Assembly (NCBI RefSeq): GCF_005484805.1
Contig: NZ_CP039432.1
Coordinates: forward strand, 1,984,001 to 2,048,000
Reading direction: 5' to 3'
DNA from: Rhodococcus sp. SGAir0479
Lineage (GTDB): Bacteria; Actinomycetota; Actinomycetes; Mycobacteriales; Mycobacteriaceae
Length of the DNA: 64,000 bases
In this document: one piece after another, positions 8,529 to 17,697 of the stretch
Layout: each line of letters opens with the position of its first letter
Position numbering within the stretch: position 1 is the first letter of the stretch
Notes under the pieces: model-generated
Seen by the model: the letters and a program-made list of their open reading frames with translations, nothing else
Databases searched by the model: none
What the model was told of the DNA's origin: nothing
Program-made: the position numbers and the translations under genes

Positions 8529-9571
8529 TACTCCCCGCCGCCGGGGTTCCCGATCTCGATCATGCGCTGCACGGACTTGCGAGCCCGCTCGGCGACGTCG
8601 GGGGCGACGTGGACCTCGTCCTTACCCTCGACGAGGCAGCGCAGCAGCGCGGCGGGCGTGATCATCTTCATGTACGGGCACGCCGCGCGGTCGTTGACCG
8701 CCTGGAAGTCGACGCCCGGGGCGGCCTTGCGGAGCTGGTGGAGCATGCCGACCTCGGTGGCGACGAGAACCTGCTTCGCGCCGGTCTCGCGCGCCGCGTC
8801 GAGCATGCCGCCCGTCGAGAGGATCTTGACCTTGTCCTCGGGCACGAAGCCCTCCCCCGCGAGGTACAGCGCGGAGGTGGCGCAGCCGCACTCCGGGTGC
8901 ACGAACAGCTCCGCGTCGGGGTGGCTCTTCGACTTGGCGGTGAGCTCGTCCCCGTTGATCCCGGCGTGTACGTGGCACTCACCGGCCCAGATGTGCATGT
9001 TCTCGCGGCCGGTCACTCGCTTGACGTGGGCGCCCAGGAACTGGTCCGGCAGGAACAGCACCTCACGGTCGGGGTCGATCGACGCGACGACGTCGACCGC
9101 GTTGGACGACGTGCAGCAGATGTCGGTCAGGCCCTTCACCTCGGCGGTGGTGTTGACGTACGAAACCACCAGCGCGTCCGGGTGTTCGGCCTTCCACTCC
9201 CGCAGCTGGTCCGCCGTGATCGAGTCGGCGAGCGAGCATCCGGCGCGCTCGTCCGGAATCAGCACGGTCTTCTCGGGGCTGAGGATCTTCGCGGTCTCGG
9301 CCATGAAGTGGACGCCGCAGAACACGATGGTGTCCTCGGGTGCCTCGGCCGCGATCCGCGACAGCGCCAGCGAATCCCCGACATGGTCGGCCACGTCCTG
9401 GATCTCGGGCAGCTGGTAGTTGTGCGCCAGGATCGTGGCGTTGCGCTCGGTCGCCAGCCGGCGCACCTCGGCCGCCCACGCGGGCCCGGCCTCGACACCG
9501 GTGTATCCGCCGGGACCGTCCACGATCTGCTTCGTGCCGTCGGCCCACAGCGGCGGAATCGTCGATGTCAT
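8528..9571 (-). CDS. nadA: Quinolinate synthase
   Basis: A 347-residue [4Fe-4S] enzyme that condenses iminoaspartate with dihydroxyacetone phosphate to quinolinate. Candidate cluster cysteines sit in [19 protein letters not shown] and [29 protein letters not shown] is the family's N-terminal signature. ATG at 9571 is preceded by GAAGGAGTGGCC, a good ribosome site, and excludes a long non-homologous open extension upstream. It is the first gene of nadABC and faces the nrtR gene across a short operator-bearing region. Confidence 0.95.
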   Translation of the reverse strand: MTSTIPPLWADGTKQIVDGPGGYTGVEAGPAWAAEVRRLATERNATILAHNYQLPEIQDVADHVGDSLALSRIAAEAPEDTIVFCGVHFMAETAKILSPEKTVLIPDERAGCSLADSITADQLREWKAEHPDALVVSYVNTTAEVKGLTDICCTSSNAVDVVASIDPDREVLFLPDQFLGAHVKRVTGRENMHIWAGECHVHAGINGDELTAKSKSHPDAELFVHPECGCATSALYLAGEGFVPEDKVKILSTGGMLDAARETGAKQVLVATEVGMLHQLRKAAPGVDFQAVNDRAACPYMKMITPAALLRCLVEGKDEVHVAPDVAERARKSVQRMIEIGNPGGGE

Positions 9572-9640
9572 GGCCACTCCTTCTTCGAAGCCCCCTTGGA
9601 CGGCTCCGTCACTGAACCCGGGCGGGCTGGCCCGAGTTTC

Positions 9641-9673
9641 CGAAAACGAGGTTTTCGACTTACGATCGAAAAC
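9641..9673. promoter_or_regulatory. NrtR/NdnR-type operator between nadA and nrtR
   Basis: Three 7-bp half-sites alternate in orientation: CGAAAAC (9641-9647), GTTTTCG (9651-9657) and CGAAAAC (9667-9673). The first pair has a 3-nt spacer, the second a 9-nt spacer, making a 23-bp palindrome that ends at the nrtR ATG. TACGAT (9661-9666) inside it is a plausible -10 box for a leaderless nrtR transcript. Known family context: NUDIX-type NrtR/NdnR repressors control nad genes in mycobacteria and Corynebacterium. The site would cover both divergent promoters. Confidence 0.75.
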
Positions 9674-10408
9674 ATGCCCCATAGTAGCACCGTCCACGAA
9701 GTGCTCACCGCGGTGTTCCAGGTTCGGTCCACCGCGCAGACCATCGCCGCAGGTGACGGCCATCACGGGCGGACCGGGTGCCGCGCCGACGAGCTGATGG
9801 TGCTGCTGTGGCAGCGCGCACTCGATCCCCAGAAGGGCACGTGGTCCCTGCCCGGCGGAACCCTCGGGGACGACGAGAACCTCGAGACCTCGGCCCGCCG
9901 GCAGCTCGCCGAGAAGGTGGACGTCCGCGAGGTGGCCCATCTCGAACAGCTGTCGGTGTTCAGCGACCCGCATCGCGTCCCCGGTGATCGGCGGATCGCC
10001 TCGACCTACCTCGGTCTCGTCCCGCTGCCCGCCGACCCCCAGCTCCCGCCGGACACCGCCTGGCATCCGGTCTCCGCGTTGCCGGCGATGTCGTTCGACC
10101 ACGGCACCGTCGTCGAACACGCGCGCGCTCGGCTGGCCGCCAAGCTCTCGTACACGAACATCGCGTTCGCCCTCGCCCCGGACGCGTTCACGATGTCGAC
10201 GCTGCGTGAAATCTACTGCGCCGCACTCGGTTACCAGGTCGACACGACGAATCTGCAGCGAGTCCTCACCCGTCGGGGAGTCATCACGGCCACCGGTGAC
10301 ACCGCCCGCTCGGGACGTACCGGCGGCCGTCCCGCCGCCCTCTACCGCTTCGCCGATTCCCGGCTTCGCGTCACCGACGAGTTCGCGGCGCTGCGACCAC
10401 CCGGTTGA
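9674..10408 (+). CDS. nrtR: NUDIX-type transcriptional regulator of NAD synthesis (NrtR/NdnR family)
   Basis: A 244-residue protein with an N-terminal NUDIX fold and a C-terminal winged helix (about 150-240). The NUDIX box near residues 60-83 ([20 protein letters not shown] then KVDV) has lost the catalytic RE..EE glutamates (RQ..EK), so it is probably a ligand sensor, not a hydrolase. The C-terminal GRPAALYRF is typical of NrtR-like regulators. The ATG follows the operator directly with no ribosome site, suggesting leaderless translation and autoregulation. Family knowledge: such proteins bind ADP-ribose or related NAD metabolites. Confidence 0.88.
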   Translation: MPHSSTVHEVLTAVFQVRSTAQTIAAGDGHHGRTGCRADELMVLLWQRALDPQKGTWSLPGGTLGDDENLETSARRQLAEKVDVREVAHLEQLSVFSDPHRVPGDRRIASTYLGLVPLPADPQLPPDTAWHPVSALPAMSFDHGTVVEHARARLAAKLSYTNIAFALAPDAFTMSTLREIYCAALGYQVDTTNLQRVLTRRGVITATGDTARSGRTGGRPAALYRFADSRLRVTDEFAALRPPG

Positions 10409-10478
10409 TCCGCCCGAGGCGGGGCGGCGACGCGATGCCCGTCCCGGACGGACGACGCCGCGCTCTACCATCGATCGC

Positions 10479-10913
10479 GTGACCGACCGAGCTGTTGCCG
10501 ACCCGTTGTCCCTGACCGGCCGATGGACGTTCTCGCGGACCATCGACGACCGGCTCACGAGCACCCGCAGCACGGTGTCCGGCCACATCGAACTGACCGC
10601 CGAGGCCGACGCGAAGATCCGGTGGCACGAGAGCGGCGTCCTCCGCACGGACGGCAAAGAACTCCCGGTGTACCGCACCCTGTGGGTGGTGCGACGCGAC
10701 GGACGGTGGATCGTCACCTTCGAGGACGGCCGCTTCTTCCACCCGTGGACGACGGGCGAGCAGGTCGAGCATCCGTGCGGCGCAGACGTCTACCTGGGCC
10801 GGATCGACGTCGAGCAGGATGCGTCCAGCGGCACGGTCCCGCGCTGGACGGTGCAGTGGACCGTGTCCGGCCCGACGAAGGACTACACGATGAACACAGT
10901 CCTCATGGCGTGA
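10479..10913 (+). CDS. DUF6314-like lipocalin-type protein
   Basis: A 144-residue soluble protein with alternating strands: [16 protein letters not shown], then several Trp-containing strands ([20 protein letters not shown]) and a final [18 protein letters not shown]. This is the small beta-barrel pattern of the DUF6314 family; no enzymatic function is established that I know of. The start is a GTG 70 bp after nrtR, without a strong ribosome site (CGATCGC before GTG), so it could be co-transcribed with nrtR. Confidence 0.65.
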   Translation: MTDRAVADPLSLTGRWTFSRTIDDRLTSTRSTVSGHIELTAEADAKIRWHESGVLRTDGKELPVYRTLWVVRRDGRWIVTFEDGRFFHPWTTGEQVEHPCGADVYLGRIDVEQDASSGTVPRWTVQWTVSGPTKDYTMNTVLMA

Positions 10914-10992
10914 GCCGTGCGTGAGGGCGCCTGACGCGGCTCGACGGTGCGTCGAGTCCCCGAATGTCGGGGGGCGCCGCTAGTTTGGCGGC

Positions 10993-12051
10993 ATGACGAC
11001 GGTTCGTGAGCTGGCCCGGCTGAGGCTCGTCGCGCAACGCGTGGCGGGCCCGCCGTCACCGTCCGCCGTCGACACCGTGCGCTGGCTGACCGCGGCCCAG
11101 GCCCAGGACTTCCCGGGCGCACTCACTTCGGTGGCGCTCCGGTCCGGCCCCGACGGGCGGGCATCGATTCTGGACGCGCTGAACTCCGGCGCGGTGGTGC
11201 GGTCGTGGCCGATGCGGGGCACGCTGCACTTCGTCGCGGCGGAGGATCTGCCGTGGATGCTGGCACTGTCCGGCGCGCGCACGGTCTCGAGTGCGGCGGC
11301 TCGGCACCGCGGTCTCGGCATCGACGACGCCGCCGTCACGCACGCACGCGAGGTGGCGCTCGCCGCCCTCGACGGGACCGCCCTCGACCGCCCGGAACTG
11401 ATGCGGGCGTGGGAGGAAGCCGGCATCGAAACCGGGCAGCAGCGTGGTCCGCACCTGTTGTGGACACTCGCCCTGACCGGGGTGGTGTGCCTCGGTCCGG
11501 TGCGCGAGGGCCGGCAGCGGGTGGTGCGGATCGACCAGTGGATCGAACGCCCGCGAGTGCTGGACATCGACGCCGCCCTCGCCGAATGGGCCCTCCGGTA
11601 TTTCCGCAGCCACGGACCGGCCACCCTCGACGATTTCGTGTGGTGGACCAAACTGCCTGTCCGCCAGGCGCGTACCGCGCTGGAGGCGGCCGCGCCGGAC
11701 CTCGAGCATCTGTCCGTGGGTGGGCGCGACTACTTCCTCGACCCCGCCGTGCCCGCGCTTCTCGAGCAGCACCAGCGATCGGCGCGCGGGGTCTTCCTGC
11801 TGCCGGGATTCGACGAGTTCATCCTGGGCTATCGTGACCGGACCGCGGCGGTCGCCGCCGAGTTCGAGTGTCTTCTCCACCCGGGGAACAACGGCATGTT
11901 CAAACCGACCGTCGTCGACAACGGGCGCGTCGTCGGCACCTGGAGACGCGCGGACCGCGGCGCCACCCGGAACATCGACGCCACCCCGTTCACGACGTTC
12001 ACCGAGCGGACGGCGAAGAGTGTTCCCCGGGTTTACGCGGCGCTGCCGTGA
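10993..12051 (+). CDS. Winged-helix DNA-binding protein, AlkZ/YcaQ-like (HTH_42)
   Basis: A 352-residue protein of the tandem winged-helix family that includes the AlkZ and YcaQ DNA glycosylases, which excise crosslinked or alkylated bases. Features are the N-terminal RLVAQRVAG, the AAQAQDFPGAL segment holding the catalytic QxD/QxQ-type motif, VVRSWPMRGTLHFV, GPHLLWTLALTGVVCLGP and LLPGFDEFILGYRDR. The actinobacterial members with this layout are mostly uncharacterised, so glycosylase activity is inference. It is monocistronic, beginning ATG after TTTGGCGGC. Confidence 0.75.
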   Translation: MTTVRELARLRLVAQRVAGPPSPSAVDTVRWLTAAQAQDFPGALTSVALRSGPDGRASILDALNSGAVVRSWPMRGTLHFVAAEDLPWMLALSGARTVSSAAARHRGLGIDDAAVTHAREVALAALDGTALDRPELMRAWEEAGIETGQQRGPHLLWTLALTGVVCLGPVREGRQRVVRIDQWIERPRVLDIDAALAEWALRYFRSHGPATLDDFVWWTKLPVRQARTALEAAAPDLEHLSVGGRDYFLDPAVPALLEQHQRSARGVFLLPGFDEFILGYRDRTAAVAAEFECLLHPGNNGMFKPTVVDNGRVVGTWRRADRGATRNIDATPFTTFTERTAKSVPRVYAALP

Positions 12052-12058
12052 GAGCGCG

Positions 12059-12616
12059 TCAGGCGCGCCCGTCGGCCACTGCGCCGTCCGCCCCCGCGAC
12101 GGGCACGTCGTCGTGCTCACCCACCAGGTCGTCGTACGGGCTCAGCGCTGCCAGCAGCAGATAGACGAGCGCGGCCGCGAGCGGTTGCGCCACGAGGACC
12201 ATCGGCGTGGACAGCACCGGCGCGTCCGCGACGATCGTGCCGACCGCGGGCCCCGCGGCCCGCGGGAAGCGAAGATGCGCGACACCGAGGCCCGCCAGCG
12301 CCGCCACGCCCGCTCCCAGCCCCGATCCGATCACGAGGGCAGCGACCGCGCCCGGTCCGCGAACCCGACGCATCCCCCACACGACGACCGCCGACAGCAC
12401 ACCCAGCACCACGCCGATCCCGACGAAGATGGCCACCGCATCGAAACGGTGCAGACTCTCGCCGGTCAACACGACACCCCGGTCCTCGGCGACGACGAGC
12501 AGCCGCACGGCCGGAGCCAGGAACGCCCACACGACACCGGCCAGACCGCCGAGCACCGTGAGCACCCCCACGATCCCGAGGGTGGCACGGGTTCGGGGGC
12601 GGCGGTGTGTCGTCAC
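12059..12616 (-). CDS. DUF2567 family membrane protein
   Basis: A 185-residue protein with about four hydrophobic segments (near residues 12-38, 58-82, 90-115, 135-158) and an Asp-rich polar tail. Mycobacterium tuberculosis has a DUF2567 protein (Rv1591) just after bioB and Rv1590, and the same order holds here, so the assignment rests on length, topology and synteny. The start is the GTG at 12616 followed by TTHRRPRTR. Role unknown; its fixed position next to bioB suggests shared transcription. Confidence 0.75.
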   Translation of the reverse strand: MTTHRRPRTRATLGIVGVLTVLGGLAGVVWAFLAPAVRLLVVAEDRGVVLTGESLHRFDAVAIFVGIGVVLGVLSAVVVWGMRRVRGPGAVAALVIGSGLGAGVAALAGLGVAHLRFPRAAGPAVGTIVADAPVLSTPMVLVAQPLAAALVYLLLAALSPYDDLVGEHDDVPVAGADGAVADGRA

Positions 12617-12626
12617 ACCCCGGACG

Positions 12627-12866
12627 TTACCTGCGGCCGAGAAGGGTCGAATCGAGGACACCGTGGCGCGAGCACTTCGCCCACCAGCCGTCCGGGCTCA
12701 CCTGAACGAGCATCCGGCGTCCGCACTGCTCGCAGAACCGCGGCGGCTCGAGACCCAACCGGGCCGCCGCCGGCACGACGTCGTCGACCCCGGCGACGAT
12801 TCGGCGGCCGGTGAACGGGTTGTACCGCTCGGCCGCCGGGTCGTCCACCCCGTCAGAGGGTCGCAT
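12627..12866 (-). CDS. bsaP: Biotin synthase auxiliary protein BsaP
   Basis: A 79-residue protein overlapping the end of bioB by 14 nt. It has FCEQCGRRM, then WWAKCSRHG: a CxxC plus a third cysteine that could hold an Fe-S cluster or zinc. In mycobacteria the small gene directly after bioB encodes an auxiliary protein needed for biotin synthase to convert dethiobiotin to biotin (established for BsaP); position, size and the cysteine pattern match. The N-terminal [12 protein letters not shown] is a further conserved-looking block. Identification is by context and motif. Confidence 0.8.
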   Translation of the reverse strand: MRPSDGVDDPAAERYNPFTGRRIVAGVDDVVPAAARLGLEPPRFCEQCGRRMLVQVSPDGWWAKCSRHGVLDSTLLGRR

Positions 12867-13872
12867 TGAGGGCCTTGATGGGCATCTCGAGATCCACCAG
12901 CAGATCCAGGTCGCTCTCGGCGGGGCGTCCCAGGGTGGTCAGGTAGTTGCCGACGATGACGGCGTTGACGCCACCGAGGATGCCCTGCTTGGCACCGAGA
13001 TCGCCGAGGGTGATCTCCCTTCCGCCCGCGAACCGGAGGATTGTGCGCGGCAGCGCCAACCGGAAAGCGGCGACGGCCTTGAGTGCCTCACTGGCGGGCA
13101 GGACCTCGAGATCACCGAACGGCGTGCCCGGGCGCGGATTGAGGAAGTTGAGCGGCACCTCGTCGGGCTCGAGCGCGGCCAGGTTCGCGGCGAACTCGGC
13201 GCGCTGCTCGACGGTCTCCCCCATGCCGAGGATGCCGCCGCAGCACACCTCCATACCGGCCGCGCGGACCATGCGCAGCGTCTCCCACCGCTCTTCCCAC
13301 GTATGAGTGGTGACGACGTTCGGGAAGTACGACTCCGCGGTCTCGAGGTTGTGGTTGTAGCGGTGCACGCCCATGGCGGCGAGCTGGTCCACCTGCTGCT
13401 GCGTGAGCATGCCGAGGGAGCAGGCGATCTGAATGTCGACCTCGTTGCGGATGGCCTCGATTCCGGCGGCGACCTGCGCCAGCAGCTTCTCGTCGGGCCC
13501 GCGGACCGCGGCGACGATGCAGAACTCGGTGGCCCCCGTCTTCGCGGTCTGCTTGGCGGCCTCGACGAGGCTCGGGATGTCGAGCCAGGCGCCGCGGACC
13601 GGCGACTGGAACAGGCCGGACTGCGAACAGAAGTGGCAGTCCTCCGGGCAGCCGCCGGTCTTGAGGCTGATGATGCCCTCGACCTCGACCTCGGGACCGC
13701 ACCACTTCATGCGCACGTCGTGGGCCAGTGCCAGCAGTTCCTCGAGCCGGTCGTCACCCAGGCGCAGTACCGCGAGTACCTGCTCCTGGGTCAGCGCCTC
13801 CCCGCGCTCGAGCACCTGTTCGCGGGCGGTCGCGAGAATGTCGAGATCGACGACGTCGGGGGCACTGGTCAC
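12853..13872 (-). CDS. bioB: Biotin synthase
   Basis: A 339-residue radical SAM enzyme that inserts sulfur into dethiobiotin, the last step of biotin synthesis. The SAM cluster motif is CPEDCHFC (CxxxCxxC); further blocks are [28 protein letters not shown] and [10 protein letters not shown]. The second-cluster cysteines are visible in [10 protein letters not shown] and EVCCGGILG. The start is a GTG at 13872 with GAGGAG 6 nt before it. It leads a bioB-bsaP-DUF2567 unit divergent from the TetR gene, with BioQ-like boxes in the 210-bp gap. Confidence 0.96.
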   Translation of the reverse strand: MTSAPDVVDLDILATAREQVLERGEALTQEQVLAVLRLGDDRLEELLALAHDVRMKWCGPEVEVEGIISLKTGGCPEDCHFCSQSGLFQSPVRGAWLDIPSLVEAAKQTAKTGATEFCIVAAVRGPDEKLLAQVAAGIEAIRNEVDIQIACSLGMLTQQQVDQLAAMGVHRYNHNLETAESYFPNVVTTHTWEERWETLRMVRAAGMEVCCGGILGMGETVEQRAEFAANLAALEPDEVPLNFLNPRPGTPFGDLEVLPASEALKAVAAFRLALPRTILRFAGGREITLGDLGAKQGILGGVNAVIVGNYLTTLGRPAESDLDLLVDLEMPIKALNATL

Positions 13873-13945
13873 TGCGAACTCCTCGGGTGCGAACAGTCCC
13901 GGGACCGGGACCGGACGGATTCGACGGCTACCGTCGGTGGCGAAC

Positions 13946-13975
13946 TTGAACGCCGTACAAGTTGAACGGCGTTCA
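13946..13975. promoter_or_regulatory. Paired BioQ-type operator boxes upstream of bioB
   Basis: Two tandem boxes share TTGAACGCCGT: an imperfect one, TTGAACGCCGTACAA (13946-13960), and a perfect 13-bp palindrome, TGAACGGCGTTCA (13963-13975). The same core recurs at bioF (45779-45793). In actinobacteria, BioQ, a TetR-family repressor, binds palindromes of this type in front of biotin genes. The boxes lie between divergent bioB and the TetR gene and could control both. Confidence 0.75.
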
Positions 13976-14082
13976 CGTTAGAGCGACGGTCGATTAGTGT
14001 CAAAGGCACAGCGGAGCGGGTGACGGTGGCCGGAAGTACACGCCGTCCCCGCCGCGGGGATCGAATCGGCAGGAGTGGGGCA

Positions 14083-14715
14083 GTGCAGTTACGACGCGGC
14101 GACGTCCTCGACGGCGCGATGGCGATCCTCGACGAGTACGGGCTCGCCGATCTGACGATGCGTCGCCTCGCGACCTCGCTCGGTGTCCAACCCGGGGCCC
14201 TGTACTGGCATTTTCCGAACAAGCAGACGCTGCTGGGCGCGATGGCGGACCGGATCCTCGAGGGGGTGGACGCCCCCGTCTCCTCCGATCGGTGGGACGA
14301 CGGCATCGCCGAACTCGCGCACCGCATCCGCAGCGCGCTCCTGGCGCACCGCGACGGTGCCGAACTCGTCGCGGCGACCTACGCCTCACGGATGGCGTCG
14401 AACCTGGCCCGCGAAAGTTTCGTGGGCGCCGGAGTCCGCGCCGGGCTCCCCCGTCCGTACGCCGAACTGGCCGCCTACACGCTGCTGTACTTCGTCCTGG
14501 GCCACACCGTGGACGAGCAGTCACGGGCACAGATGGAGGCGATGGGCGCACTGACCCGCACGCCCGCGTCCCCGGACACCGAGACCGGCGTCGACGTCGG
14601 CTCCGACGACGATCTGCTCGACGGTGACCCGCAGGTGCGCTTCGACTTCGGCCTCGCTCTGTTCATCGACGGCGTACGCGCCCGGCTGGCCGAGGCCGTC
14701 CGCCCCGGCCGCTGA
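14083..14715 (+). CDS. bioQ: TetR-family regulator, probable biotin repressor BioQ
   Basis: A 210-residue regulator. The N-terminal helix-turn-helix reads LADLTMRRLATSLGVQPGALYWHFPNK, a TetR class with the YWHF recognition segment and a TetR_C-type ligand domain following. The GTG at 14083 is selected because AGGAG sits 7 nt upstream; an earlier in-frame GTG at 14020 has a poorer site and would add an Arg-rich tail. Divergence from bioB with two palindromes between, and the same palindrome at bioF, make BioQ the best reading. Ligand and mechanism are inferred from the family. Confidence 0.8.
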   Translation: MQLRRGDVLDGAMAILDEYGLADLTMRRLATSLGVQPGALYWHFPNKQTLLGAMADRILEGVDAPVSSDRWDDGIAELAHRIRSALLAHRDGAELVAATYASRMASNLARESFVGAGVRAGLPRPYAELAAYTLLYFVLGHTVDEQSRAQMEAMGALTRTPASPDTETGVDVGSDDDLLDGDPQVRFDFGLALFIDGVRARLAEAVRPGR

Positions 14716-14720
14716 GCCGG

Positions 14721-15005
14721 TCACCGCCGCCGGTCGTCGGCGTCGACCAGTGGACGGGGCACCGACCGCGGCGCGAGCAAGAACGTGCACCCGAGGGTCA
14801 CCGCGGCGAATCCGACGGCAACGCCGCCCATCGCGAACGATCCCGGGCCGCCCGTCTCCGCCAGCGCCCACATCCAGAACCCGGCCACCACGAGGAAGAC
14901 GCCGCCGGCCGAGCACACCGCGAACCGGACTCGCCAGCACCGCTCACTGCGTGCCGGCCAGTGCCGGGTCGATTCGACCGCGAAGTGACCGGCGATCACG
15001 GACAC
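14721..15005 (-). CDS. Small membrane protein
   Basis: A 94-residue protein with two hydrophobic stretches (about 26-48 and 56-80) and basic ends, so a two-pass membrane protein. It starts at a GTG (SVIAGHFAVES follows); the ribosome site is weak. It converges on the bioQ stop with only 5 bp between. No family recognised. Confidence 0.55.
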   Translation of the reverse strand: MSVIAGHFAVESTRHWPARSERCWRVRFAVCSAGGVFLVVAGFWMWALAETGGPGSFAMGGVAVGFAAVTLGCTFLLAPRSVPRPLVDADDRRR

Positions 15006-15060
15006 CAGCCAACCACACGGTCACCGGAGGGCCACCCGGCCTCGACGCCGATCGCCGCGC

Positions 15061-15396
15061 TCAGCCCGCGCCGTCCCGCCGTTCGGACACCGCGACACAG
15101 ATGAGCATGTCCGCGGCCACGGCGTCCGCGGCATCGACATCCCCGGCGTCCAGCAGAGCCCGTTCGCGGGCACCCAGCGCGCGGATGGCCCGGTCGAGCT
15201 CGTCGGGATCCATCGCCCACGCGGCCGCATGCACGGGCGAGGACCGCATCCGCCGGTGATCGCGCCATTCCTTCCACGCGAAGCCGACCAGTAACAGCAA
15301 CGTCAGCAGGATCGGGATCGCCGCGAGCACGACCAGCCAGGTCGGCGGCGCGACCATCTCGCCGGTGTACTCCCCGCTGTACTCACCCAGCCCCAT
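15061..15396 (-). CDS. Single-pass membrane protein
   Basis: A 111-residue protein: short N-terminus MGLGEYSGEYTGEMVAPP, one strong transmembrane helix (TWLVVLAAIPILLTLLLLVGFAW), then a cytosolic tail with paired acidic helices (DPDELDRAIRALGARERALL). The ATG at 15396 has GGGGG about 9 nt upstream; an ATG three codons earlier is possible. No recognised family. The tail may mediate contacts, but nothing in the context shows with what. Confidence 0.6.
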   Translation of the reverse strand: MGLGEYSGEYTGEMVAPPTWLVVLAAIPILLTLLLLVGFAWKEWRDHRRMRSSPVHAAAWAMDPDELDRAIRALGARERALLDAGDVDAADAVAADMLICVAVSERRDGAG

Positions 15397-15777
15397 GTAG
15401 CGCATCCCCCACGATCGACGGTAGAACGTGTCGATCGTATGCCGTTGCCGGAGAGTGCGACTCGACACCCGAGCTCCGGCCCGTTTCGCCGCTCATCGCC
15501 CGTTCGGACGAGAATTCTCACCATGACGGACATCACGTCGCACGGGGCGGAATACTGCGCAGCAAACCGGCGTTGTGCAGTCTGGATCGGCGTGCTCCGT
15601 GTCCCCCGGGCTCAACACACCGCCTTCGCAGAGTTCCGTCCGGCTGGAGCTGCGTTGCGCATTTCGCCGTGAGGCGACCGAGCACGCCGGTCCCCTTCTT
15701 CGTCGAATCCCCCACCCCCGCGTCCCGACCGGCGCACACTGGGAAGCCGACAGCGCGGACCGGTGGGGGTGGCGCAC

Positions 15778-16902
15778 ATGCTCGGACGACGCCTGAGTCA
15801 GATGGTGCTCGCGCTCGTGGTGGCAGTGGGCGGCGCGTCCGCAATCGCGGACGCCGCCCCGGAGAGTCCCAGAGTCCCCGGGACGCTCGTCGCGACATCG
15901 GACCTGGACCCGGTGTTCTGGATTCCCGGGGCCGCCTCCGGAGTCGCCGTGACCTACCGGACCACCGGACCCCTCGGTCTTCCCGCGCTGAGCACCGGCG
16001 CCGTGTTCACGCCGCCGGGGCAGCCGCCACCGGGCGGTTGGCCGGTCATCTCCTGGGCCCACGGCACCGTGGGACTGGCGGACCGCTGCGCACCCACCGT
16101 CACCGGCACCGTCGGCCTCCCCTACCTCGCGTCCTGGCTGTCACAGGGCTACGCGATCGTCGCGACCGACTACGTCGGCCTCGGCACGCCGGGTGTGCAC
16201 CCGTACCTCGACGGAAAGACCGCAGCGCACAGCGTGATCGACATGGTCCGGGCCGGCCGCGCCGCGGCGCCCGAGCTGTCGAACGCGTGGGCGGTGCTGG
16301 GCCAGTCGCAGGGCGGACACGCCGCGATGCTCACGGCCGCACACGCGCCGCGGTACGCGCCCGAACTCGACTTCCGTGGCGGCGTCGCGACCGGGGCGCC
16401 GTCGAATCTGGAGAACCTGGTGGGCCTGGTGCGCCCCGAATTTCCGCAGTTGCCGTTGACCGGGAGCACCGTCTTCGTGTCCTACATCCTGGCCGGCCTC
16501 CGCGCGGCGCGTCCGGATCTCGATATCGACAGCCACCTCACCGACGTCGGCCGCGCGGCCCTCGACGCCGCCGAAACGGATTGCTACGAACAGATGGCGC
16601 CGCGTCTGCAGGACGTCTCGATCGGTGACCTCGTCGCCCGCCCGCTCGACAGCCCCGCCCTCACCGGGGCCCTCCGCGAGATGCTCGAGGTCCCGACGAC
16701 CGGTTACGAACGACCGATGCTGCTGGGCCAGGGCCTCACGGACGAGATGGTCCCGGCGCCGCTGGCGGCGAAGCTGGCCACCGAACTGACCGCCCAGCGG
16801 CAACCCGTCACGCTCCGGACGTATCCCACCGACCACATTCAGACGATGCGCGCGTCGTTGCCCGACGCGTCGGCCTTCGTGCGGGCACTGTTCGCGCGCT
16901 GA
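15778..16902 (+). CDS. Secreted lipase, LIP family alpha/beta hydrolase
   Basis: A 374-residue protein with a signal peptide (MLGRRLSQMVLALVVAVGG then ASAIADA). The hydrolase core shows WPVISWAHGTVG (oxyanion side), the nucleophile elbow LGQSQGGHA near residue 177, and likely Asp and His partners in GQGLTDEMVP and YPTDHIQT. This fits the secretory lipase family (Candida LIP-like, common in mycolata), cleaving acylglycerols or esters outside the cell. GGGGGTGG lies before the ATG. It converges on the DUF218 gene with a 3-bp gap. Confidence 0.85.
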   Translation: MLGRRLSQMVLALVVAVGGASAIADAAPESPRVPGTLVATSDLDPVFWIPGAASGVAVTYRTTGPLGLPALSTGAVFTPPGQPPPGGWPVISWAHGTVGLADRCAPTVTGTVGLPYLASWLSQGYAIVATDYVGLGTPGVHPYLDGKTAAHSVIDMVRAGRAAAPELSNAWAVLGQSQGGHAAMLTAAHAPRYAPELDFRGGVATGAPSNLENLVGLVRPEFPQLPLTGSTVFVSYILAGLRAARPDLDIDSHLTDVGRAALDAAETDCYEQMAPRLQDVSIGDLVARPLDSPALTGALREMLEVPTTGYERPMLLGQGLTDEMVPAPLAAKLATELTAQRQPVTLRTYPTDHIQTMRASLPDASAFVRALFAR

Positions 16903-16905
16903 TCG

Positions 16906-17520
16906 TCAGCCCGGCGCGGCGACCGGCACGTACCGGAACTGCCCCGACGCCGCCTGGAACGTGGCGAGCGCCCGGTCGATGTGGGAGGCGGACGTGACCA
17001 GGACAGCACCCTGCGCACCCGCCGACGCCAAGATTCCGGTGGTGTTGCGGGCGTTCTCGACCGTCGAGTACGACGCGTTCTCGAGAATGATGTTCGCCGG
17101 GTTGACCCCACGCAGCACGAGCCCCACCAACATCGACTGAGCTTCGCTGAACGGCAGCGGCTGGGTGGGACCGCCCGAGACGATCACCTTGTTCGCCGGA
17201 TGGATGCGTGCGATCGCTGCGGCGGTGTCCAGCCGCGCATCGAGGACGGCCGGCCGCGTGCCGCCCGGGTCGAGCCGCGCTCCGAGTACGACGACGTACC
17301 GGGTGCTCGGGTCGCCGGCGAGATACGCGTGCGCCTCGGCGAACCGGCCCAGGGACGAGACGGTGTCGCCCACACCCGACGCCACGGTGTACTCCAAGTT
17401 GTCGACGCCTTCACCGATGAGTCCGGGAATGTCCAGCGACGCAGCGTGCGCCGGAACGGTCGTGAGGAGCGGCAGTGCGGCCACCGTGGCAGCAACGACG
17501 GCGAATCTCGATTTCTGCAT
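16906..17520 (-). CDS. Exported DUF218/ElyC-like protein
   Basis: A 204-residue protein with a Sec signal peptide (MQKSRFAVVAATVAALPLL then TTVPAHA). The rest is a DUF218 domain: YVVVLGARLDPGG, NKVIVSGG, SEAQSMLVGLVLRGV and ENASYSTVENARNT follow the YdcF/ElyC/SanA pattern, a group tied to envelope integrity and vancomycin sensitivity in enterobacteria. Cleavage of the signal would release it outside the membrane. Substrate unknown. The ATG is followed upstream by a 177-bp gap with no clear gene. Confidence 0.75.
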   Translation of the reverse strand: MQKSRFAVVAATVAALPLLTTVPAHAASLDIPGLIGEGVDNLEYTVASGVGDTVSSLGRFAEAHAYLAGDPSTRYVVVLGARLDPGGTRPAVLDARLDTAAAIARIHPANKVIVSGGPTQPLPFSEAQSMLVGLVLRGVNPANIILENASYSTVENARNTTGILASAGAQGAVLVTSASHIDRALATFQAASGQFRYVPVAAPG

Positions 17521-17697
17521 GCACCTAAGTCTTTCCGGGTCAGCGGTCGGGTCCGGTCACGCTCGACGGACCGCCGGTCACGCAGACTCTCGGGCCTGCC
17601 CACGTCCGGTTCGGTCGGTCGTCAGGGGGCGACGATACAGGCTGCATGGCGCTCCGCAACCGCTTTCGCCGCAGACCCGAAGGAGCGGTCCGGGACT

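Noticed and set aside
9674-10408. Active NUDIX pyrophosphatase
   Set aside because: The NUDIX box lacks the catalytic glutamates and a winged helix follows, so a regulator fits better.
13946-13975. LexA boxes at bioB
   Set aside because: The half-sites are TGAAC-N3-GTTCA, not TCGAAC-N4-GTTCGA; context is biotin genes.
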